Source: Dehalococcoidia bacterium
GTDB lineage: Bacteria > Chloroflexota > Dehalococcoidia > SZUA-161
Length of the DNA stretch: 20,966 nucleotides
Direction: 5' to 3'
NCBI GenBank assembly: GCA_004376205.1
Contig: SOKG01000002.1
Coordinates: 1 to 20,966, forward strand
Shown here: one piece after another, positions 8,217 through 13,903 of the stretch
Numbering within the stretch: position 1 is the stretch's first letter
Layout: the number at the start of each line of letters is the position of its first letter
Translations under genes and position numbers: made by a program
The notes under the pieces: model-generated
The model's input: only the letters and a program-made list of their open reading frames with translations
What the model was told of the DNA's origin: nothing
The model's database searches: none

Positions 8217-8819
8217 CTAAAACATGGATAGCTGTTGTGGCTTGCTCTCCTCCTCTTCTTCCACCTCCTCGCTCCGAGCAAGTATAGAGGGTATCTTGAG
8301 CATATCGGCTTCGATTGTCTGGCGCAGGCTCTGCTGGTGCAGGGCAGCGGCAGGGTGATACATGGGGTAGTAGATCACGTTATTTTGCCTTCGTTCCTTC
8401 CCATGAATCTTGCTGATGGCTTCTCCGGGGAAGAATTTTGCCAGTGAATAACGGCCAAGGGTAACGATCATCTTTGGTGAGATCAGTTCAAGCTGTAGTT
8501 CGAGCCACTTCTGACAGTTCTTGATTTCGGTGGGGAGAGGGTCGCGGTTCCCCGGAGGACGGCATTTCATCACGTTGCAGATGTAGATATCGCTGCGCTT
8601 GAGGCCGATGGAGTTGAGCAGATAGTCGAGGAATTGACCCGCTTGGCCCACAAAAGGAAGCCCTTGTTGATCCTCATAAAAGCCTGGTGCCTCCCCGATG
8701 AACACTATCTGGGCCTTCTCCGCTCCAGCGCCGGGAACTACCTTGGTGCGGGTCTTGGCCAGCTCCTCGCAGTCCTGGCAAGCCGCTATCTCCTGGTAGA
8801 GCTCAGCCAGTGGTGACAC
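8217..8819 (-). CDS. udg: Family-4 (4Fe-4S) uracil-DNA glycosylase with clamp-binding-like C-terminus
   Basis: Removes uracil from DNA as the first step of base-excision repair. The 200-residue protein shows Cys14, Cys17, Cys86 and Cys102 in the spacing expected for the [4Fe-4S] cluster of family-4 UDGs. It also has GEAPGFYED (42-50, motif A), CNVMKCRPPGNRDP (81-94) and the HPAA motif (155-158). After the catalytic fold comes an acidic tail (about 184-191) ending in QQLSMF, which resembles the bacterial sliding-clamp binding peptide QL[SD]LF. The start is GTG at 8819, chosen for the strong GAGGAGGT five bases upstream. It overlaps the end of the TauE half-gene by 17 bases and sits 14 bp before ftsK, so it is translated from a multi-gene message. 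Confidence 0.95.
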   Translation of the reverse strand: MSPLAELYQEIAACQDCEELAKTRTKVVPGAGAEKAQIVFIGEAPGFYEDQQGLPFVGQAGQFLDYLLNSIGLKRSDIYICNVMKCRPPGNRDPLPTEIKNCQKWLELQLELISPKMIVTLGRYSLAKFFPGEAISKIHGKERRQNNVIYYPMYHPAAALHQQSLRQTIEADMLKIPSILARSEEVEEEEESKPQQLSMF

Positions 8820-9201
8820 CTTGACCTCCTCGACTGAATAGTAACATCCTGCACCCGATGACCAGCAAGGCTATGGCAAAGACGCGAGTCAGCCATTCGG
8901 CAGTAACCATACCCGCTGCCCAGGCTCCCAGCAGCGAGAAGACAATTGCAGTGGGGGCAATCCACATCGCCATGCTCAACTCCACGTTTTCTTGGCGGTA
9001 ATGTATAAAGGCCCCTACGAGGGCTGTAAGCATCATGGCGCTGAGTGCAACACCCTGCGCAGTGTGTTGTTCAACTCCCAAGAGTAGAACCATCCCTGGG
9101 ATTGCAACCATGCCGCCGCCTACGCCGAGCATCCCGCTGAGTACTCCAGCAGTCAAACCCACGGCAAGGGCAATCACAATGTCCTCAATCATAATGTCCA
9201 T
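8803..9201 (-). CDS. TauE/SafE (DUF81) half-size membrane transporter, second copy
   Basis: Predicted membrane protein of 132 residues with about four hydrophobic helices. It carries one copy of the TauE/SafE repeat motif (AGVLSGMLGVGGGMVAIPG near the N-terminus). TauE/SafE proteins are usually about 250 residues with two such repeats; they are thought to export small anions such as sulfite or sulfoacetate, or to act in sulfur-compound transport. The frame is open further upstream, but that part is hydrophilic, Arg-rich and lies inside the neighbouring half-gene. ATG 9201 is therefore preferred, with AAGAG and GAGGTAGG upstream; ATG 9192 is an alternative. It begins 11 bp after the first half-gene stops, so the pair probably makes one transporter from two chains. 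The substrate cannot be told. Confidence 0.85.
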   Translation of the reverse strand: MDIMIEDIVIALAVGLTAGVLSGMLGVGGGMVAIPGMVLLLGVEQHTAQGVALSAMMLTALVGAFIHYRQENVELSMAMWIAPTAIVFSLLGAWAAGMVTAEWLTRVFAIALLVIGCRMLLFSRGGQGVTTG

Positions 9202-9212
9202 GTACTCTTGAC

Positions 9213-9572
9213 CTACCTCAGGAACAGTATCGCGGCAATAGCTATGGTGTATACGCCGAAAACCTGCCGCAGCCTGTGGGCAGGCACCTTCATCATCAGC
9301 TTCGCCCCGACGATGACGCCTATGACGCTTCCGGCGCCTATTGTTGCCACCCACTCCCAGTTGACATCCCCTCGCAAGGCATATACGAGGGCACCCATCA
9401 TAGCGATAGGAACTATGACGGCAAGCGAAGTGCCATGGGCCCTATGCTGGGTGAGATATAACAATCCGGTCATCATCGGGACCAGGATGATTCCGCCACC
9501 GATCCCCAGGAACCCAGCCAGCGTCCCTGCTCCGGCCCCGGCCGCTAAATACCAGACTGCCTTTCTTTGCAT
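9213..9572 (-). CDS. TauE/SafE (DUF81) half-size membrane transporter, first copy
   Basis: Membrane protein of 119 residues with about four hydrophobic segments and one TauE/SafE repeat (TLAGFLGIGGGIILVP, about residues 17-32). It is half the usual family length and is immediately followed by a second half-size copy with the same motif, so the two are probably partners. It is first in the unit leading to udg, ftsK and accDA. No convincing Shine-Dalgarno precedes the ATG, and the predicted promoter places the transcription start only about 10 bases upstream, so the mRNA may be nearly leaderless. Substrate and direction of transport are unknown. Confidence 0.87.
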   Translation of the reverse strand: MQRKAVWYLAAGAGAGTLAGFLGIGGGIILVPMMTGLLYLTQHRAHGTSLAVIVPIAMMGALVYALRGDVNWEWVATIGAGSVIGVIVGAKLMMKVPAHRLRQVFGVYTIAIAAILFLR

Positions 9573-9904
9573 AGCTGCTTATCTGGGAATGATAGCACAG
9601 CCCCTATATCAAGTCAACGAAGCTAGTCGAGGGGCATTTAGCAGGGCTGGTACTCAGCATCTCCGCGCTCGCGGTCGCCCTAGCGGGTATGCAGGTTGAT
9701 GATAGAAGCGTTAGGGTCTTTTCGTTGTTTCGGGAGTTGCATGTGAAGCTATAGGGTAGGTTTTGAGCAAACACGCCTCTCCGGGGTGGGCGGCCCAGGG
9801 GGTTTATGATGGAGAACGATCTAATTTATGAGAGCAATGATTTGGTGGTCCTTCCGCAGCTTCCCCGGTTTTCTCATCCGGGCGGTAGGGCCTTCGGCTG
9901 TCTG
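9573..9904. other. Intergenic region between acpP and the TauE half-genes
   Basis: Apart from the promoter at 9589-9617, nothing convincing was found here. A short GC-rich inverted repeat (CCGC-GCTC-GCGG, about 9662-9673) has no T-run. A plus-strand ORF starting at 9806 with an AGGGGG-like site runs into acpP antisense and is judged not to be a gene. No clear intrinsic terminator for the acpP unit was seen. Confidence 0.5.
9589..9617 (-). promoter_or_regulatory. Sigma70-type promoter for the tauE-udg-ftsK-accDA unit
   Basis: The minus strand reads TTGACT (9617-9612), an optimal 17-base spacer, then TATCAT (9594-9589). Each box matches five of six consensus bases. The start site would fall near 9582, about 10 bases before the ATG at 9572. 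Confidence 0.65.
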
Positions 9905-10165
9905 CTACTCGTCTTCTGCACCCTGCTCTTTGAGATAATCAACCGCATCTTGCACGGTTTTTATCTTCTCCGCGTCCTCATCCGGGATTTCCAAGCGTTT
10001 CGATTCGTTGCTAAACTCCTCCTCGAGGGACATTACCAACTCTACTAAGTCGAGTGAGTCAGCGTTAAGATCATCGACGAAGGATGCTTCGGATTTTACT
10101 TCCGACTCTTCAACACCCAACTGCTCTACGACGATCTTTCTTACCCGCTCAAGAACGGTTGCCAT
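9905..10165 (-). CDS. acpP: Acyl carrier protein
   Basis: Small acidic carrier that holds growing acyl chains on phosphopantetheine during type II fatty acid synthesis. The 86-residue chain has the DLNADSLDLVEL motif with the modified Ser37 and the conserved EIPDEDAEKI stretch before helix III. Between EEEF (48-51) and EIPDED (59-64) there are seven residues (SNESKRL), where E. coli AcpP has two (DT). This is a five-residue insertion in the loop after helix II. The start is supported by AAGGGGG seven bases upstream of the ATG. It is the last gene of the yceD-rpmF-fabD-fabG-nusB-acpP group, 41 bp after nusB. Confidence 0.97.
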   Translation of the reverse strand: MATVLERVRKIVVEQLGVEESEVKSEASFVDDLNADSLDLVELVMSLEEEFSNESKRLEIPDEDAEKIKTVQDAVDYLKEQGAEDE

Positions 10166-10206
10166 CCTGTAACCCCCTTCTGATATATTGCGCGCTGGAT
10201 TGACAG

Positions 10207-10623
10207 CTATCGGCTGTCGACTTGGGCCTGGCTGATGGCCCCCAGAACTCCATTGATGAATTTGGATGATTTGTAGCTGCCAAAGGTCTTGGCCAGTTCT
10301 ACTGCCTCGTTTATGGCTGCCTTTAGCGGTACCTTATTTTCCATCAAAATCTCAAAAATTGCAAGCCTCAGGATATTCCTGTCGATGGCTGAGAGTTGCT
10401 CCACAGGCCAGTTAGGGGCATGGGCCTTGATCAGGGAGTCAATCTGACCTTTGTTCTCCAGCACACCTCTGATCAGCTCCCGTGCGTATGATAAAGCTGG
10501 TTCGGGCAACGCTCGCTCCTCAGCCAGCCGGCTCACGGAGATCTCCGGGTCGTGCCCTGATGAATCGCTCTCAAACAGCGCTTGAAGTGCTGCAATTCTG
10601 GCCTTGCGCCTTACATATGCCAT
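10207..10623 (-). CDS. nusB: Transcription antitermination factor NusB
   Basis: RNA-binding partner of NusE (ribosomal protein S10) in rRNA antitermination complexes. The 138-residue, all-helical protein has the normal family length. It opens with the basic RRKARIAALQALFESD and contains LSAIDRNILRLAIFEIL and the conserved INEAVELAKTFGSYKSSKFINGVLGAI near the end. The ATG is preceded by GAGGG at four bases. It is placed between fabG and acpP inside an otherwise fatty-acid cluster, 57 bp after fabG and 41 bp before acpP. This position suggests growth-rate-linked co-expression of ribosome and membrane synthesis, which is an inference. Confidence 0.95.
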   Translation of the reverse strand: MAYVRRKARIAALQALFESDSSGHDPEISVSRLAEERALPEPALSYARELIRGVLENKGQIDSLIKAHAPNWPVEQLSAIDRNILRLAIFEILMENKVPLKAAINEAVELAKTFGSYKSSKFINGVLGAISQAQVDSR

Positions 10624-10680
10624 AAATCCCTCAACCAGGAACGCTACCGACTAGTGGGCGAGCATACTGATAGGAATCGA

Positions 10681-11424
10681 TCACGTCATAACCATCCCGC
10701 CGTCCACATTTAGCACATGGCCGGTGATATAGCGTGCCTCCTCTGAGGCAAGGAAGGCTACAGCATCGGCCACATCCTTAGGCAGGCCTACGTATCCCAG
10801 AGGGACTTGCCTGAGGAACTCCTGCTTCGCGTTGTCACTGAGTTTCCTGGTCATCTCGGTGTCGATGAATCCAGGGGCAATGGCATTGGCAGTTACGCCT
10901 CGGGCAGCGACCTCCCTCGCGGTGGTCTTGGTGAGTCCTATCAGACCAGCCTTTGCGGCGGCATAGTTAGCTTGCCCTGAATTCCCGATGAGGCCTACTA
11001 CGCTTGCGATATTGATGATCCGGCCCCAGCGCTGCCTTATCATATGTCTCACCACCGCCTGGGTGCAAAGGAAAGCTCCTTTCAGGTTGGTGGCCAATAC
11101 CTGGTCCCAATCGGTGCTGGACATCCTCACGAGCAGGGTATCTCGGGCAATCCCAGCGTTGTTCACCAGGATGTCGATTTGGCCGAGGGAGGACACGGTC
11201 TGGTCGACGAGGCTGGCCACTTCCTCTTGCACAGTAACATCGGCGGTAATGGCCATGCTCTTTCCATTCCTGGCCACGATTTCGGCTGCCACCTCATTTG
11301 CGGTAGTGGCGTTGATGTCACTGATCACCACGCCAGCGCCGTGCTCTGCCAGGGTCAATGCTATCTCACGACCAATGCCTTGGCCGCTTCCGGTGACTAT
11401 GGCAACCCTTGCAGATAAGTCCAT
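10681..11424 (-). CDS. fabG: 3-oxoacyl-[acyl-carrier-protein] reductase
   Basis: NADPH-dependent reduction of 3-ketoacyl-ACP in each round of fatty acid elongation. It is a 247-residue short-chain dehydrogenase with TGSGQGIG (11-18) for cofactor binding and NNAG (88-91). The catalytic tetrad is Asn113, Ser141, Tyr154 and Lys158 (NYAAAKAG). The C-terminal ITGHVLNVDGGMVM is the usual FabG ending. The flanking fabD and acpP make the FabG role much more likely than another SDR. It lies 45 bp after fabD and 57 bp before nusB. Confidence 0.95.
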   Translation of the reverse strand: MDLSARVAIVTGSGQGIGREIALTLAEHGAGVVISDINATTANEVAAEIVARNGKSMAITADVTVQEEVASLVDQTVSSLGQIDILVNNAGIARDTLLVRMSSTDWDQVLATNLKGAFLCTQAVVRHMIRQRWGRIINIASVVGLIGNSGQANYAAAKAGLIGLTKTTAREVAARGVTANAIAPGFIDTEMTRKLSDNAKQEFLRQVPLGYVGLPKDVADAVAFLASEEARYITGHVLNVDGGMVMT

Positions 11425-11469
11425 TGTCTACTCTCTCACCTTGGAGCTCTGGATGACACGACGTGTTTA

Positions 11470-12411
11470 TCAGAGGCTTATCGCTTTGATCGACTCCAGA
11501 TCGCTCATGTTAAGAACTTGAACTCCGTTGCTGATCCTCTTGATCAGTCCAGAGAGCACCTGGCCGGGGCCAATCTCAATGAAAGTGGAGACTCCGACCC
11601 CCACCATATATTCCACTGAGGGCTGCCACTGAACACAGTGGCATAGCTGCTGTAGGAGTTCCTCTTTCACCTCATCGGGGCTGGTTAGCGGCTGAGCAGT
11701 GCTGTTAGCGACTATGGGAACTTGAGGAAGTTGAAAGTTGAGGTGTGAGATGGCCTGGGCCATGCCTTCGACCGTAGGCTGCATCAGAACAGAATGAAAA
11801 GGCCCGCTGACCTGAAGGGGCACCACCCTCCGTGCTCCCCTGGCTTTAGCCAAGTCCATGGAGCGGGCCAATGACTCTCTGGTGCCACTGATAACGATTT
11901 GCCCTGAGCAGTTAAGGTTGGCTATGTGGGCACCGGTCTCCAGGCATACCTCCTCTAATGATGCTTCATCAAGTCCAATGATTGCTGCCATACCTCCAGG
12001 TTTGGTTTTGCCCGCTTTATGCATCAAGCGCCCTCGCTCTCTGACAAGGCGGACTGCGTCAGAAAATTCAATGACATTGGCAGCCACGAGCGCAGTATAC
12101 TCACCGAGGCTGTGACCGGCGACAAGGACTGGCTTCAATGGAATACCAAACTCCGAAGCGGCTCTCAGGCAGGCGATGCTGGTTGTCAGTATCGCCGGCT
12201 GAGCATTGACGGTGTCGCGCAGTTCCTCCTCGGGTCCTTCAAAACAGAGTCGTGACAGAGGCATCTGGAGCGCTGAATCAGCCTCCTCGAAGACTTCCCT
12301 GGCCTGACGTGAGCTCTGGTACAGATTGTAGCCCATACCTACCGCCTGTGATCCTTGGCCAGGAAAGACGCAGGCGATCTTGGGTATCGACTTTGTTTCC
12401 AGCTCAACCAC
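11470..12411 (-). CDS. fabD: Malonyl-CoA:acyl carrier protein transacylase
   Basis: Transfers malonyl groups from CoA to the acyl carrier protein, feeding fatty acid elongation. The 313-residue protein has FPGQGSQ (16-22), the nucleophile Ser101 in GHSLGEY, Arg126 in the VRERGRLM region, and His206 in GPFHS, which completes the catalytic pair. The C-terminal FIEIGPGQVLSGLIKRI is also typical. The start is GTG at 12411, with GGAGG six bases upstream; an ATG is not available close by. It begins 16 bp after rpmF. Its product is used with the AcpP and FabG encoded next to it. Confidence 0.96.
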   Translation of the reverse strand: MVELETKSIPKIACVFPGQGSQAVGMGYNLYQSSRQAREVFEEADSALQMPLSRLCFEGPEEELRDTVNAQPAILTTSIACLRAASEFGIPLKPVLVAGHSLGEYTALVAANVIEFSDAVRLVRERGRLMHKAGKTKPGGMAAIIGLDEASLEEVCLETGAHIANLNCSGQIVISGTRESLARSMDLAKARGARRVVPLQVSGPFHSVLMQPTVEGMAQAISHLNFQLPQVPIVANSTAQPLTSPDEVKEELLQQLCHCVQWQPSVEYMVGVGVSTFIEIGPGQVLSGLIKRISNGVQVLNMSDLESIKAISL

Positions 12412-12427
12412 GAACTGCCTCCAGAGA

Positions 12428-12622
12428 TTACTCGCCCCTCTTGGGCTTGCTTTCTATGATTACCTCTCTTCCCCTATAGGTCCCACAAAAAGGGCAAACC
12501 TGGTGAGCAGGTTTGCTGTTGTGGCATTGGGGACAAGGCACAAGAGAGCGGACAGCTAACTTGAGGTGGCTGCGCCTTTTCCCCTGTCGCGCCTTAGCAT
12601 ATTTCCTTTTGGGCAGAGCCAT
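12428..12622 (-). CDS. rpmF: Ribosomal protein bL32, zinc-binding form
   Basis: Small basic protein of the large ribosomal subunit, 64 residues. The N-terminus MALPKRKYAKARQGKRRSHL is the bL32 signature. Four cysteines (30, 33, 43, 46, as CPQC and CPFC) form a zinc ribbon, so this is the zinc-containing (C+) type rather than the Cys-less paralogue some bacteria use under zinc limitation. It lies 7 bp after yceD, the standard pairing, and 16 bp before fabD. Confidence 0.97.
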   Translation of the reverse strand: MALPKRKYAKARQGKRRSHLKLAVRSLVPCPQCHNSKPAHQVCPFCGTYRGREVIIESKPKRGE

Positions 12623-12629
12623 GATTTGG

Positions 12630-13160
12630 TTAACCTCTTTCTTTGTCTATACTTTGTCCCTCCCCTGAAAGCAGCTCTTGGAGCGGAGCCCAAGGCGAAT
12701 CAGGGTGAATAGGCGTGCAATCGCAGGTTTCATAGTTGAGGTTGCGGCCACACTGGGGACATAAGCCGGCACAGTCCTCCCGGCAAATCGGCTTCATGGG
12801 CTGAGCCAGTAGCATATATTGGCGCACTGCCTCGCCAAGATCGAGGAGGTTATTCTCATCGATGGCAAAGGCGCCCGTTTCAGTTGATGGGGTGAGGAGT
12901 GCCCCGCTAGCCGGGTCTCTTGTTAGGAAGAACTCCTCCTCAATATCAAGGGACAACGGGTAGTCAAACTCCTCGAGGCAGCGACTGCACACATCTCTGG
13001 CGGTGGTCTCGAGGCTACCGCGTGCCAGGATGCTGCGATTGGTACGCAGCAGTTGCACCTCGCCCTGGATAGGGAAGCCAGCCTCCTCTATCTCGTCAAT
13101 CGGATAGTGGCGAACCGAGCCTACGGCTTCATTTAGCTGCTGGGCGACGTTGATCTTCAT
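12630..13160 (-). CDS. yceD: YceD/DUF177 family protein (large-subunit rRNA accumulation protein)
   Basis: Member of the DUF177 family, which affects accumulation of 23S rRNA in E. coli and plants and almost always precedes rpmF. It is 176 residues long. Conserved features are the CSRCLEEFDYPL box (Cys58, Cys61), a second cysteine cluster (126, 130, 134, 137, 146, 148) that probably binds metal, and the terminal DSPWAPLQEL, close to the usual DPRWAPL. It is the first gene of the cluster. Its start lies about 56 bases after a predicted transcription start, behind a small hairpin (13167-13180) whose 3' arm (GTGAG) is the only Shine-Dalgarno-like sequence. Confidence 0.92.
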   Translation of the reverse strand: MKINVAQQLNEAVGSVRHYPIDEIEEAGFPIQGEVQLLRTNRSILARGSLETTARDVCSRCLEEFDYPLSLDIEEEFFLTRDPASGALLTPSTETGAFAIDENNLLDLGEAVRQYMLLAQPMKPICREDCAGLCPQCGRNLNYETCDCTPIHPDSPWAPLQELLSGEGQSIDKERG

Positions 13161-13166
13161 TACAAA

Positions 13167-13180
13167 CTCACGACAGTGAG
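13167..13180 (-). promoter_or_regulatory. Hairpin covering the weak ribosome-binding site of yceD
   Basis: The minus-strand leader reads CTCAC-TGTC-GTGAG, a perfect 5-bp stem ending six bases before the ATG at 13160. The 3' arm is the only purine-rich sequence near the start, so pairing could limit initiation. It is short, and a regulatory role is inference. Confidence 0.3.
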
Positions 13181-13222
13181 ACCCTCAGGTGGCGCATATA
13201 TAGTGTGATGTGCATCGTATCA

Positions 13223-13252
13223 ATTTTAGGATACGCCGTCCAAAGTTGTCAA
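13223..13252 (-). promoter_or_regulatory. Sigma70-type promoter of the yceD-rpmF-fabD-fabG-nusB-acpP cluster
   Basis: The minus strand carries a perfect TTGACA (13252-13247), an 18-base spacer and TAAAAT (13228-13223), five of six for the -10. The start would be near 13216, with a leader of about 56 bases to yceD. Confidence 0.65.
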
Positions 13253-13319
13253 CCTACGGCTCGACAGATCGTTTGAATGGGAGAAGGGCCGAAACCGGGC
13301 GATATGTCGGGTGCTCTTC

Positions 13320-13338
13320 GAAGCCAGCAAGAGGCTTC
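13320..13338. terminator. Inverted repeat after the small membrane protein gene
   Basis: GAAGCC (13320-13325), a seven-base loop and GGCTTC (13333-13338) form a perfect 6-bp stem 20 bases past the stop codon of the minus-strand gene at 13358-13789. No T-run follows on either strand, so termination is only a possibility. Confidence 0.3.
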
Positions 13339-13357
13339 TAAGGTTACCAGGATGCCG

Positions 13358-13789
13358 TCATTGATACCACAGGAAGTAATACAAAACTCCGCCAATAGCA
13401 GCTAACACCACGGCAGTTGCCCCAAGTATTCTGAGAAGCATAATTCGCCTTGCGGTGCTGCTCGGATGGTACCGCATAACATAGGAAGGCGCTTTCCAGA
13501 GTGGCGCTTTGCTCACATAGAAATCATATACCGTACCTGATTTAATTCTAAGGCGATCTCTCAGCTTTCTGTTGATGTTGATCTGATGAACCCGCGGATG
13601 CGGAACTTCTGCCCTCTCGTTATTGCGCACCCTGCAGCTTATCTTCGAGCTTTTTGCTGAGAGGTGTATATACCTATTCCACTTGATACCTTTAGGAAGA
13701 TCCTCGGGGTGCATTCTCACGACAAGCATACCTTCGTCGTCTTGGGGAGCACCGCCAACTTTGAGATGCCTCTTGATCGGCCGAGACAT
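13358..13789 (-). CDS. Unrecognised 143-residue protein with one C-terminal membrane helix
   Basis: I do not recognise the family. The first 110 residues are polar and basic with alternating hydrophobic positions that suggest beta strands. The segment ININRKLRDRLRIKSGTVYDFYV resembles the 'starts, kinks, is-specified-by-G' pattern seen in beta-barrel folds such as AbrB-like or Cdc48 N-domain barrels, but this is only a resemblance. Residues about 118-140 (LLRILGATAVVLAAIGGVLYYFLWY) form a membrane helix preceded by Arg residues, so the soluble part is probably cytoplasmic with the helix as a C-terminal tail anchor. There is no signal peptide. The gene has its own good promoter (13840-13868) and a poor Shine-Dalgarno. 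It stands alone between the archease-rtcB and yceD clusters. Confidence 0.75.
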   Translation of the reverse strand: MSRPIKRHLKVGGAPQDDEGMLVVRMHPEDLPKGIKWNRYIHLSAKSSKISCRVRNNERAEVPHPRVHQININRKLRDRLRIKSGTVYDFYVSKAPLWKAPSYVMRYHPSSTARRIMLLRILGATAVVLAAIGGVLYYFLWYQ

Positions 13790-13839
13790 ATTCTTTACTT
13801 ACCTAGCTCAGTGACAGGAACCAGTCTACTGCCAAATTC

Positions 13840-13868
13840 ATTATAGCGACCTATGAACCAGTCCGCAA
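13840..13868 (-). promoter_or_regulatory. Promoter for the small membrane protein gene
   Basis: The minus strand has TTGCGG (13868-13863), a 17-base spacer and a perfect TATAAT (13845-13840). The -35 matches three of six bases. The start would be near 13833, about 44 bases before the ATG at 13789 and just past the rtcB stop. Confidence 0.55.
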
Positions 13869-13903
13869 CGCTGCGCTGAATCTGCAAGCCAGCGGGATCG
13901 CGG

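Noticed and set aside
9202..9354. Upstream extension of the second TauE half-gene
   Set aside because: It is Arg/His-rich, overlaps the first half-gene in another frame and is not membrane-like; the start at 9201 fits the family motif.
9806..10048. Plus-strand ORF of 80 codons with AGGGGG before its ATG
   Set aside because: More than half lies exactly antisense to acpP, whose identity is certain. The translation is a hydrophobic mix without family resemblance.
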